From assembly GCA_017408735.1 (NCBI GenBank), contig JAFQUB010000010.1, positions 1 to 64,000 of the forward strand: DNA of 64,000 bases. The letters are read 5' to 3'. Made by a program: the position numbers and the translations under genes. Origin of the DNA: Lachnospiraceae bacterium (lineage in GTDB: Bacteria; Bacillota; Clostridia; Lachnospirales; Lachnospiraceae). A model generated the notes under the pieces. The model did no database searches, was not told where the DNA came from, and saw only the letters and a list, made by a program, of their open reading frames with translations. This document shows, in pieces, positions 26,180 through 35,200 of the stretch; within the stretch, counting starts at the first letter, position 1, and every line of letters begins with the position of its first letter.

Positions 26180-26377
26180 ATGAGAAGAAAAGTAAGTGCT
26201 GTAATTATTGCAATTTGTATTGTGTTTCTTAATTGTAATACAGTGGACGCAAGTGTGCGAACAGAAGGAGATAGAATATATAGAGAAGTAGAAAAGAATG
26301 TTGGGTTAAGTAAAAAATATAAGGAAGCAATAAATTATGTTCAAGGACATGGTTACACAAAAAAAGCAAATATATGA
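26180..26377 (+). CDS. N-terminal fragment (signal peptide) of a frameshifted secreted protein
   Basis: A 65-residue frame with a clear export signal: MRRK followed by a hydrophobic core (VSAVIIAICIVFLNCNTVDA, cleavage probably after VDA), then a charged stretch EGDRIYREVEKNVGLSKKYKEAINYV. It stops 12 bases after a run of seven A (26359-26365). Moving forward by one base at that run continues straight into the next frame (KKQIYDLSLDTIYEM). The two frames are therefore best read as one gene with a frameshift of one base at a homopolymer. Ribosome site ggggaag lies before the ATG. It could be a real mutation, a switchable tract, or a sequencing error. Confidence 0.65.
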   Translation: MRRKVSAVIIAICIVFLNCNTVDASVRTEGDRIYREVEKNVGLSKKYKEAINYVQGHGYTKKANI

Positions 26378-27272
26378 TTTGTCGTTGGATACAATATATG
26401 AAATGTCGGAGGCGTTGAAAGAAGATCCGAGTTCTGTTGAATTGTCAAATCAAATTTATGTATTTGATGAAATGCAAAGTGTTGAAATTGCTGTGAATCT
26501 ATCAGAAAAGGAATTGGTCGAGCAAGTAGGTGTTAGTCGTTCGAAGGCAAAAGAAATTAAAAATAGAGAAAAAGAATTGCGTAAAATGTCAGATGCAGCA
26601 ATTAAAAAGAAGTATAATATGTCAAACGCAGAAATATGTGTGTTGCGAAATGCATTGGTTCAGCAAGATAATTATAAACCATATAAGCAAATTGAAGATG
26701 CCAAAAAAGTTACTTTATCATCTACAATATCATCTTCTAAGTTAAGTGTTAGCCAGTTGATAACAAATAATTCTCAGAAGAAAAATGGGAAAAGAATTAA
26801 CTCTAAATATAAGGTTACAGAATCTTTTAATTGGATAAAATGTTATTATGATTGGGATATGACTGATACGCTAGGTGTTGCGTGGAGTGGTGGATATACG
26901 TATAAAACTTCCTCTAAAAAAATCAATTACTATAAAGTAAGTGGTGTATGGCCTGCTTATAAATGGGGGAAAAGTGTGACTAATACCAAGAATGCTGCAA
27001 CTGACGGTACGCCTAGTGTTGGATGTAAGTATAGCTTTTCGCAAAGATATTCGTTGATGAGTACATCATTTGCTAAAAGTGGAAAGATTGTGCTGAATTT
27101 GAGTCAAAATGGATATCAGGGAAAAAAGGCTCAAATTATATCAAAATATTGTCATAAAAGATTAGCGCTAGGCGGTGTGAATATAACGAGTGCACCGGCT
27201 ATTGCAGTTACTGTCACCACGTCGTATGATTGCACGGATACGGACAGAACCAATAACATAATATATTATTAA
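26337..27272 (+). CDS. Body of a secreted protein of unknown function (frameshifted from its signal peptide)
   Basis: This frame of about 300 residues has no signal peptide or ribosome site of its own; the start given is only the first ATG. The first half is helical and charged (SEKELVEQVGVSRSKAKEIKNREKELRKM), the second half beta-rich with many Ser, Tyr, Trp and Lys residues (WSGGYTYKTSSKKINYYKVSG) and a few Cys, as in exported domains. I do not recognise a family. With the upstream fragment it would be a secreted protein of about 360 residues. The next gene, a subtilase, begins 15 bases after its stop, so the protein may be a substrate, partner or inhibitor of that protease. Confidence 0.6.
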   Translation: MFKDMVTQKKQIYDLSLDTIYEMSEALKEDPSSVELSNQIYVFDEMQSVEIAVNLSEKELVEQVGVSRSKAKEIKNREKELRKMSDAAIKKKYNMSNAEICVLRNALVQQDNYKPYKQIEDAKKVTLSSTISSSKLSVSQLITNNSQKKNGKRINSKYKVTESFNWIKCYYDWDMTDTLGVAWSGGYTYKTSSKKINYYKVSGVWPAYKWGKSVTNTKNAATDGTPSVGCKYSFSQRYSLMSTSFAKSGKIVLNLSQNGYQGKKAQIISKYCHKRLALGGVNITSAPAIAVTVTTSYDCTDTDRTNNIIYY

Positions 27273-27287
27273 GATTATCAAGGTGAG

Positions 27288-28250
27288 ATGATGAGAAGAA
27301 AAGTTATCGTATGGTGTTTTTTGTGTTGCTTGATTTTGAATTCTTGTGAGATGACAGAAAAAAATAAGAAGAATATGTGGTGGTATGAAAGATGTGTTGG
27401 CATTGAACAGGACATACCGGAAGTACAAAAAAATACCGATGTCATAGTGGGAATAATTGACAGCGGGATTAAAATTGATTTAGAGGATATTTCGGACTCG
27501 GTTTATATTAATCAACAAGAAATAGAGAATAATGGAATTGATGACGATATGAATGGTTATGTTGATGATGTAAATGGATGGAATTTTTATGACAATTCTA
27601 ATGAAATATTTACTACATATTCATCTGATTATCACGGGACGATGCTTGCAGGAATAATATCTGGGAAAAAATATGGTGTTTCATCAAGAGTGAAATATCT
27701 TCCGTTAAAATGTTTTCGCGGAACAGAGGGTGGTGTTGATGATATAATTCGGGCAATTGAATATGGATATGACTTGGGGGTTAGAATTTTTAACTGTAGT
27801 TGGGATATGGAAATTTATAATAAAGAATTGGAAGAATGTATAAGAAAATATTCGGATGCAATTTTTGTTTGCGCAAGTGGAAAAAAAGGAGAAAATTTGG
27901 ATCAAGAGAGTATATATCCGGCATGCTTTGAAGCGGATAATATTATATGCGTAGGGGCATTAGATTCGAGCAATGAGATACAAGAATTTTCGGGATATGG
28001 TTCTAAAGTTGATATATATGCTCCGGGAGAGGAGATATATTGCTTGATGCCAGATGATACATATGTTTATTCGGAAGGAAGTTCTTTGGCTACAGCATTG
28101 GTTACGGCTACTATTGCATATGATTGGAGTGTTAATGGTGAGAAAACCTGTAGCGATGTGAAGAAAGAACTCAAAAAATATAGTGTTGAGAATGAAAACA
28201 TACTCATACTTGATGCAAAAAAGTATATATTAAAAATTGAGGAGGATTAG
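27288..28250 (+). CDS. Small S8 subtilisin-like protease, probable lipoprotein, degenerate oxyanion site
   Basis: A 320-residue protein (a start at the second ATG, 27291, is equally possible). The signal region MRRKVIVWCFLCCLILNSC ends in a plausible lipobox. The S8 fold follows: catalytic Asp in VGIIDSGI, a calcium-loop-like GIDDDMNGYVDDVNGWNFY, catalytic His in DYHGTMLAG, and Ser in EGSSLATA. The oxyanion-hole Asn, normally in a GN motif, is replaced: the region reads CASGKKG. Activity is therefore doubtful or altered. No propeptide of the I9 type is seen. It is followed after only four bases by a small membrane protein gene. It shares the GYVDD-GWNFY block with the larger subtilase downstream. 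Confidence 0.85.
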   Translation: MMRRKVIVWCFLCCLILNSCEMTEKNKKNMWWYERCVGIEQDIPEVQKNTDVIVGIIDSGIKIDLEDISDSVYINQQEIENNGIDDDMNGYVDDVNGWNFYDNSNEIFTTYSSDYHGTMLAGIISGKKYGVSSRVKYLPLKCFRGTEGGVDDIIRAIEYGYDLGVRIFNCSWDMEIYNKELEECIRKYSDAIFVCASGKKGENLDQESIYPACFEADNIICVGALDSSNEIQEFSGYGSKVDIYAPGEEIYCLMPDDTYVYSEGSSLATALVTATIAYDWSVNGEKTCSDVKKELKKYSVENENILILDAKKYILKIEED

Positions 28251-28254
28251 AAAA

Positions 28255-28494
28255 ATGTTGCTTGGTATCATTATATATCTGTTGCCTCTGGTTATTTACG
28301 GAATTATTTTTTGGCTTACGAATAGGAAGAAATTAGAGGGAAAACGTAATACATACCATAGATTATCTAATGGAATTTCGTTGGTGATTCTTATAGTCAC
28401 ATATATGACCCCTATCAGTCAATTCATAGGATATGGTATTGCATTAACCATTTTATTAGTGGAATTATTTGTGATAAAAATGGTTGTTAAGTAG
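28255..28494 (+). CDS. Small membrane protein paired with the subtilase (copy 1)
   Basis: A 79-residue very hydrophobic protein with about three membrane segments (residues 2-22, 39-56 and 58-77) and a basic loop (NRKKLEGKRNTYHR) between the first two. The ATG at 28255 is chosen because gaggagg lies 10 bases upstream. It resembles the protein encoded at 31334: both have WLT plus a basic loop, then LVI, TP and Q with IGY in register. I know no name for this family. The tight coupling to the subtilase suggests they act together. Confidence 0.75.
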   Translation: MLLGIIIYLLPLVIYGIIFWLTNRKKLEGKRNTYHRLSNGISLVILIVTYMTPISQFIGYGIALTILLVELFVIKMVVK

Positions 28495-28515
28495 GGCGGA
28501 TACCTGAAATTTTTG

Positions 28516-28547
28516 CTGCCAGTAGAGATTATCTGCTGGTAGTTTTT
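28516..28547 (+). terminator. Intrinsic terminator after the first subtilase cassette
   Basis: Stem CTGCCAGTAGA (28516-28526) / TCTGCTGGTAG (28532-28542), 11 pairs with two G-T wobbles, then five T. Confidence 0.85.
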
Positions 28548-28597
28548 GCGTGCATTAAAAAATGTTACATAGAATGATATGGGAAATTACATAACTA

Positions 28598-28627
28598 TTG
28601 CATTAATTTTACAAGCTATGTTATCAT
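28598..28627 (+). promoter_or_regulatory. Promoter of the large subtilase gene
   Basis: TTGCAT (28598-28603), 18 bases, TATCAT (28622-28627). A start near 28634 would leave a leader of about 55 bases before the ATG at 28690. Confidence 0.6.
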
Positions 28628-28689
28628 GGAAGAAATGGGAAAATTATGAGGGAGCGAAATTTCCGATTTGAGAAAGGAGTCATAGAAAA

Positions 28690-31235
28690 ATGAAAAGAAA
28701 AAAGTAATCACCTGTTTGTTGCTGGTTAGCATGTTGAGTTCTACAATTAGTGGTTCTGTATTAGGAATTCCTAAGTCTGCCAAGGAAGTTAAGGCGGCGA
28801 ATGAAACAGCCTCAGTTGTGGATTTGGAAGAATATAAAAATAATGACATAATTGTAGTATACAAGAAAGAAGCAAATGCAACAAAACAAAAGACTTTAAG
28901 TATCTGCGGGCTCTCCGGTTCCGATACGGAAGCGCCGGAGGTCAGTGAACTGACCGATAATTCAGTGGTTTTGAAATTGGATTCTGAAGAAGAACTGGCA
29001 GAAGCAGTGGAGGCATTAAGTCAGGACAGCCGAGTAGACTATATTCAGCCAAACTATGTGTATCGTGCGTTTGATGTGGATATTACATCTACATTAGAAA
29101 CTTTAAATCAGAATACAGATTTTAGTAAACAGTGGGCGTTTTATAATGATGGGACACTCACTTATACAGAAGAAGACTACAGTGGCGGTGGTTCCTATGA
29201 TGACTGGTGGAGCTGGTGGTCAACAGATACAGACACAATGGAAAAAAATGCATATGGTGGTCAAAACAGCAGTTTCACAGTTCAGGCACAAGAACGCGTA
29301 GATATTCGTTTACCGGAAGCGTTGAGCATTTGCCCGACAGCAAAACGTGAAGTGGTTGTGGCGTTTGTAGATACAGGTATCAAATACGACCATTCAGAAT
29401 TGAGTAACTACATGTGGGTAAATGAAGACGAAATTGAAGGTGATGGAATCGATAATGACGGAAACGGATATGTCGATGACATCCACGGATGGAATTTCTA
29501 TGGCAGTGGCGGATTCTATATGCCTGGCTGGCCTGGCAGAGGAGATTCTTCCGATGAAGGAAATAATACATATTATAATAGTTCAAGTACAACAGAAGAT
29601 GCTCATGGAACCCATGGAGCCGGAAGTGTTGCGGCAGCCAATGACACCACAGGTATTGTGGGGATAGCAGCCAACACAAATGTGAAAATAATGACCTTAA
29701 AAGCGCTTGGTGGTGAATATGGATATGGAAGCACAGAAAGTGTTGTAAAGGGAATTCAGTATGCAGAAGCAAACGGTGCACAGATTTGTAATTTGAGCCT
29801 TGGGGGTGACGCAGATGATACCACATTGCGAAACGTAATCGAAAATTCCTTTATGTTATTTACCATAGCAGCCGGAAACGGTGATTCAAGTTATAATGCA
29901 GTGGATACCGATAAAACACCTACGTATCCGTCATGCTATACTTCAGATAACATAATTAATGTTGCAAACCTTCAGTGCGATGGAAATTTACATTATACAT
30001 CAAACTATGGTGCGACTTCTGTAGATATTGCAGCACCAGGCTCAAAGATTTACAGCACAAGTACAGATACCAGCGGTTACGAAGAAATGACAGGAACCTC
30101 CATGGCAGCGCCTATCGTTGCAGGTGTGGCAGCTATGTTATATTCCAGTTATGATAATCTTACTCTCAGCGATGTAAGAAACGCAATTTTAAATTCGGCA
30201 ACAACATTGGAAAGCCTAGACGGCAAATGTGTTACCGGAGGTATGGTAAACGCATACGATGCAATTCGCTATATTGAAAACGGTGGTGTTGTGCCAACTG
30301 TTCCGGGAGGACAGCCAACCGTAACACCAACAGCCGCAATAACTGAAACACCAATTATAACACCAGAAGTAACCGTAACCGAAGCACCAACCAAAGCTCC
30401 GGAAGTAACCGTAACCGAAGCACCAACGCCAACACCAAGGGCAAGGGTGACAAAAACACCAACGCCAACACCAAAGGCAAGAGTAACAAAGTCACCAACA
30501 GAAGCCCCGGAGGTAACCGTAACCGAAGTGCCAGATGTAACGGAGGCCGCAACTCCAACTCCAACCGCGACTCAAGCTCCAGAAGCAACAAAAGTGCCGG
30601 AAGCAACAAAAGCGCCGGAAGCAACCGAAGTGCCGGAAGCAACCCAAGCCCCAGTAGCAACCCAAGCTCCGACAACTTCTAAGGTAGATTTCCTTGAAGT
30701 GTCAGACTTAAAAGTGTCCGGCAGTGGCAAGAGAACTATCGGTAAAACATACACCATCTCTGCCCAAGCAAAAGGCGGAACCGGAGATTACCAATACCGC
30801 TTCATGGTAAGTAAAAATGGTAAAGCTACCGTAGTACAAGACTACAGCTCAGCCGCAACACTCCGTTGGACACCAACTACCTCAGGTACATATAATATCC
30901 GAGTAAGCATCACTGACGGAAACGGTGACTACGATGTAGCCTCAAAAGAAATTACAGTAGCTTCACTCAAAATAAAAAATATCAAAAAGAACAAATCAAC
31001 CTTGAAAAAAGGAACAAAAGTAAAATTAACAGCCAACGTAACCGGCTCAGCAACCAAACTTTCTTACCAGTTTACAATAAAGAAATCCGGAAAAACAGTA
31101 TTGAAAAAAACCACATCAAAAAGTTACATAACCTGGAAAGTTCCATCAAAAGGAACCTACAAAGTAAAAGTAACCGTAACCGATAAATACGGAAACAAAA
31201 CCACAAAAACCCAAACCTACAAAGCAAAAAAATAA
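28690..31235 (+). CDS. Large secreted S8 subtilase with TPE-rich linker and two C-terminal repeats; start out of frame
   Basis: A protease of about 850 residues. Ribosome site aaaggag and ATG at 28690 give MKRKK and then a stop (28705-28707); the long frame resumes by a -1 shift at A AAA AAG (28698-28704) and reads VITCLLLVSMLSS, completing a normal signal peptide. Without the shift the first start in frame would be a TTG at 28716 that has no ribosome site. Order: I9-type propeptide ending VDYIQPNYVY; catalytic Asp in VAFVDTGIKYDHS; His in EDAHGTHGAG; oxyanion Asn in IAAGNGD; Ser in TGTSMAAPIVAG; a linker of about 125 residues rich in Thr, Pro, Glu and Ala; two beta-sandwich-like repeats of about 80 residues (TYNIRVSITDGNGDY and TYKVKVTVTDKYGNK), perhaps for wall or substrate binding. 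It lacks LPxTG. Confidence 0.85.
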
Positions 31236-31250
31236 ACATCAAAACCCAAA

Positions 31251-31283
31251 GTTGGGGTGCGCTTCCCAAAATCGCACCCCAAC
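31251..31283 (+). terminator. Hairpin after the large subtilase
   Basis: Stem GTTGGGGTGCG / CGCACCCCAAC, 11 perfect pairs with an 11-base loop. No T run follows, so it may slow rather than stop polymerase, or protect the mRNA end. The next small gene could be read through it. Confidence 0.6.
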
Positions 31284-31333
31284 ATTACATTTAAACCGAA
31301 AAATCCTCATCAAAGAAAGGAGAACAATCCCAC

Positions 31334-31597
31334 ATGGAAATATTACTACCTATATTAATAGTAGCTATATACATCATATTAATAGGATTCTACGTCCTAC
31401 TTCTGTGGCTCACCAAGAAAAACACAGAAAAACTAACTAAAAAATCCCATCATTACATATGTAACTTAATATCACTAGTAATCATGCTAACAACCCTAAT
31501 AACACCATTAAACCAAACTATAGGCTACCTATCAGCCTGCATCACACTAATCATCGAACTCCTCATAACAAAACACCAACTCAAGTCGTCCAACTAG
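31334..31597 (+). CDS. Small membrane protein paired with the subtilase (copy 2)
   Basis: An 87-residue hydrophobic protein with about three membrane segments and a Lys-rich loop (KKNTEKLTKK). It matches the protein at 28255 in the WLT-basic loop, the SLVI region, the TP and the Q-xIGY positions, so the two are paralogues. Ribosome site aaaggagaa lies upstream. Codon choice is strikingly rich in C and A (CTA, ATA, ACC, AAC) compared with copy 1. It lies 98 bases after the large subtilase, which repeats the protease plus membrane protein order. Confidence 0.7.
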   Translation: MEILLPILIVAIYIILIGFYVLLLWLTKKNTEKLTKKSHHYICNLISLVIMLTTLITPLNQTIGYLSACITLIIELLITKHQLKSSN

Positions 31598-31612
31598 CTT
31601 TTTTATTGTAGA

Positions 31613-32085
31613 TATTGCCAAAATGTTGGCTGGGAAGAAGGTGGCGGTGAGAGGGGGGTATGTTTTTTGGGGCGAAGGCGACTGTGAAGACAGACTAGAA
31701 GTTCTTAGTATCCCGTTCGAAACCCAGCAATTTCCGGACAGGACGTCCGGAAAAGGAACACCTGAGCAGCGTACAGTAACTAAAAATAATCAGTTTGAGC
31801 AGCGGTCTGTATTTCCGATAGCACTATTCAAAAAGCCTTGACGTAGCCCGCTACGTCTGCATTTTTTGAACAGCACTCTCGAAAATACATCCTCACTGCT
31901 CAGACTGATTATTTTTAGTTACTGTACTTGGATGGCGAATGTGTTCCGGTTGCGTACTGTTCGCCAAACATTCGCACGGGATACTTTAGAACTTCTTGTC
32001 TGTCGCAACCGGAAGCCGAACCCCAAAAAACATACGTCCCTCTCACCACCATCTTCTTCCCTCCCCCAATCTGGCCCACATCCAC
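31613..32085. repeat. Giant imperfect palindrome (about 470 nt) between the protease island and rpoB
   Basis: The two halves are reverse complements of each other around a centre near 31848. The centre is GACGTAG-cccg-CTACGTC (31840-31857). A 31-base block at 31772-31802 matches 31896-31926 with one mismatch, and an outer block (GTATGTTTTTTGGGG, 31658-31672) matches 32021-32035 exactly. Across the arms identity is roughly three in four by eye. No convincing gene lies inside. It could be a miniature inverted-repeat element or encode a long double-stranded RNA. The stretch 31597-32256 otherwise holds only the rpoB promoter and leader. Confidence 0.8.
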
Positions 32086-32097
32086 AAAAAAAACTAC

Positions 32098-32127
32098 TTG
32101 ACACCAAATACGCATTTGTGCTATCAT
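32098..32127 (+). promoter_or_regulatory. Promoter of rpoB-rpoC
   Basis: TTGACA (32098-32103), 18 bases, TATCAT (32122-32127), located between the giant palindrome and the leader hairpin. It gives rpoBC a transcript independent of rplJL. Confidence 0.75.
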
Positions 32128-32157
32128 ATAACGTGCACTATTGTGGTGCGTTATGCC

Positions 32158-32216
32158 TACCAAAAGTATAGTTATAGAAATCGGCAAAAATGGTTTCCAT
32201 AACTATGCTTTTGGTA
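32158..32216 (+). promoter_or_regulatory. Long leader hairpin before rpoB
   Basis: Arms TACCAAAAG-t-ATAGTTAT-a-GAAA and TTTC-c-ATAACTAT-g-CTTTTGGTA pair over 21 bases with two single mismatches and a loop of about 13. There is no T run, so it is not a terminator. It may be a processing site or a regulatory structure in the rpoB leader, 40 bases before the start codon. Confidence 0.65.
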
Positions 32217-32255
32217 CACAAAAAGTTATTATTATAGAACAGGGGTGAAACGTCA

Positions 32256-35200
32256 ATGGAGAAAAACAGAATACGTCCAGTAAAAGCTGATAAAAGCATG
32301 CGTATGAGCTACTCAAGACAGAAAGAGGTACTTCAGATGCCGAATCTGATTGAAGTTCAGAAAGATTCCTATCAGTGGTTTCTGGATGAAGGACTGAAAG
32401 AAGTTTTTGCGGATATATCTCCAATCGCAGATTATAGTGGGCATTTAAGCCTTGATTTTGTTGACTTTGTACTTTGTGAAGATGATGTGAAATACTCAAT
32501 TGAGGAGTGTAAGGAAAGAGATGCTACTTATGCTGCTCCTTTGAAAGTGCGTGTAAGACTTCACAACAAAGAAACAGACGAAATCAATGAACATGAAATT
32601 TTCATGGGAGATTTACCTCTTATGACTGAAACCGGAACATTTGTAATTAACGGTGCAGAACGTGTTATCGTAAGCCAGTTGGTTCGTTCTCCTGGTATTT
32701 ATTATGCAATCGGTCATGATAAGATTGGTAAAACATTATATTCTTCCACTGTGATTCCAAACCGTGGTGCGTGGTTAGAATATGAAACTGACTCCAATGA
32801 CGTATTCTATGTTCGTGTAGATAGAACAAGAAAGGTTCCGATTACCGTTCTTATCAGAGCTTTAGGAATTGGAACTAACGCTGAAATTATCGAGTTATTC
32901 GGCGAAGAACCTAAAATTTTAGCAAGTTTAACAAAAGACACTTCTACTAATTATCAGGAGGGTCTCTTAGAGTTATACAAAAAAATCCGCCCGGGTGAAC
33001 CACTTTCCGTAGAAAGTGCAGAAAGCTTGATTACAAGCATGTTCTTTGATGCAAGACGTTATGACCTTGCTAAGGTAGGTAGATATAAATTTAATAAGAA
33101 ATTAGCATTGAAAAACCGTATCCGTCATCAGATTTTGGCAGAAGATGTTATCAATACATCTACCGGTGAAATTATTGCAGAAGCTGGTTCCAAAGTAACA
33201 CCGGAATTGGCTGATGAAATCCAGAACGCAGCAGTACCATATGTAATGATCCAGGTAGAAGAAAGAAACGTAAAAGTATTATCTAACATGATGGTAGATA
33301 TAAAAGCATACGTGGATGCTGATGATTTGGGTGTTTCAGAATTAGTATACTATCCTGTATTGAAAAAAATACTGGAAGAAAATGAAAATTTGGAAGATAT
33401 TAAGGAAGCAATCAAGGCAGAGATTAATGAATTGATTCCTAAGCATATTACAAAAGAAGATATCTTAGCTTCTATTAACTATAATATGCACTTAGAATAT
33501 GGTCTTGGAAACGATGATGATATCGACCACTTAGGAAACAGAAGAATCCGTGCAGTAGGTGAATTGTTACAGAACCAGTACAGAATTGGTCTTTCCCGTC
33601 TGGAAAGAGTTGTTCGTGAAAGAATGACTACACAGGATTTGGAAGGAATTTCACCTCAGTCCTTAATTAACATCAAACCGGTAACAGCAGCTGTAAAAGA
33701 ATTCTTTGGTTCTTCCCAGTTGTCACAGTTTATGGATCAGAACAACCCATTGGGTGAGTTGACACATAAAAGACGTTTATCCGCACTTGGTCCGGGTGGT
33801 CTTTCCAGAGATAGAGCCGGATTTGAGGTTCGAGATGTTCACTATTCCCATTACGGAAGAATGTGTCCTATCGAAACACCGGAAGGTCCTAACATCGGTT
33901 TGATTAACTCCCTGGCTACTTATGCGAGAATTAATGAATATGGTTTTATTGAAGCACCATATCGTAAAATTGATAAAGCAGATCCAAAGAATCCTCGTGT
34001 TACAGATGAAGTTGTATACATGACAGCAGACGAAGAAGATAATTACCATGTAGCACAGGCGAACGAGCCTTTGGATGAAAATGGATACTTTAAACGTAAC
34101 TCTGTATCCGGTCGTTACAGAGAAGAAACACAGGAATACGAAAAGAGCATGTTTGATTACATGGACGTATCTCCTAAGATGGTATTCTCCGTAGCTACAG
34201 CATTGATTCCTTTCTTGGAAAACGATGATGCGAACCGTGCGCTGATGGGGTCCAACATGCAGCGTCAGGCGGTACCATTATTAACTACAGAAGCACCTGC
34301 TGTTGGTACGGGTATGGAACCGAAAACAGCAGTTGACTCAGGTGTTTGTGTGGTGGCAAAGAAAGCTGGTACAGTAGAACGTTCTGAATCTAACAAGATT
34401 ACAATTAAGAACGATGACGGAACAAGAGATGTTTACCGTTTAACTAAATTTGCAAGAAGTAACCAGAGTAACTGCTACAATCAGAGACCAATCGTATTTA
34501 AGGGAGAACATGTAGAAGCAGGACAGGTAATTGCTGATGGTCCATCTACTTCCATGGGTGAAATCGCTCTTGGTAAAAACCCATTGATTGGTTTCATGAC
34601 TTGGGAAGGTTACAACTACGAAGATGCTGTATTGTTAAGTGAAAGACTTGTACAAGAAGACGTTTACACATCTGTTCATATAGAAGAATACGAAGCAGAA
34701 GCAAGAGATACCAAATTAGGACCGGAAGAAATCACAAGAGATGTTCCGGGTGTTGGTGATGATGCGTTAAAAGACCTTGATGAAAGAGGTATTATCCGTA
34801 TTGGTGCGGAAGTTCGTGCCGGAGATATCTTAGTTGGTAAAGTAACACCAAAGGGTGAAACGGAATTAACAGCAGAAGAAAGACTTCTTCGTGCTATCTT
34901 TGGTGAAAAAGCAAGAGAAGTTCGTGATACTTCCTTGAAAGTACCACACGGTGAATATGGTATCGTAGTAGATGCAAAAGTATTTACAAGAGAAAATGGC
35001 GATGAATTATCTCCTGGAGTAAATCAGGCAGTTCGTATCTATATTGCTCAGAAACGTAAGATTTCTGTTGGTGATAAGATGGCGGGTCGTCATGGTAACA
35101 AGGGTGTTGTGTCCAGAGTATTGCCGGTGGAAGATATGCCATTCCTTCCAAACGGACGTCCTTTGGATATCGTATTGAACCCATTGGGTGTACCTTCTCG

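Noticed and set aside
30355-30675. Leucine-rich minus-strand frame in the large subtilase
   Set aside because: Antisense of the TPE-rich linker repeat; an artefact of low complexity.
30300-30680. Possible CRISPR array
   Set aside because: The repeats are short degenerate coding repeats (ACC, CCA and GAA units) within a protein linker, without uniform spacers. No cas genes are present in the window.
31623-32202. Several short frames inside the giant palindrome, on both strands
   Set aside because: They mirror each other because the arms are inverted copies, have no ribosome sites and encode no recognisable domain.
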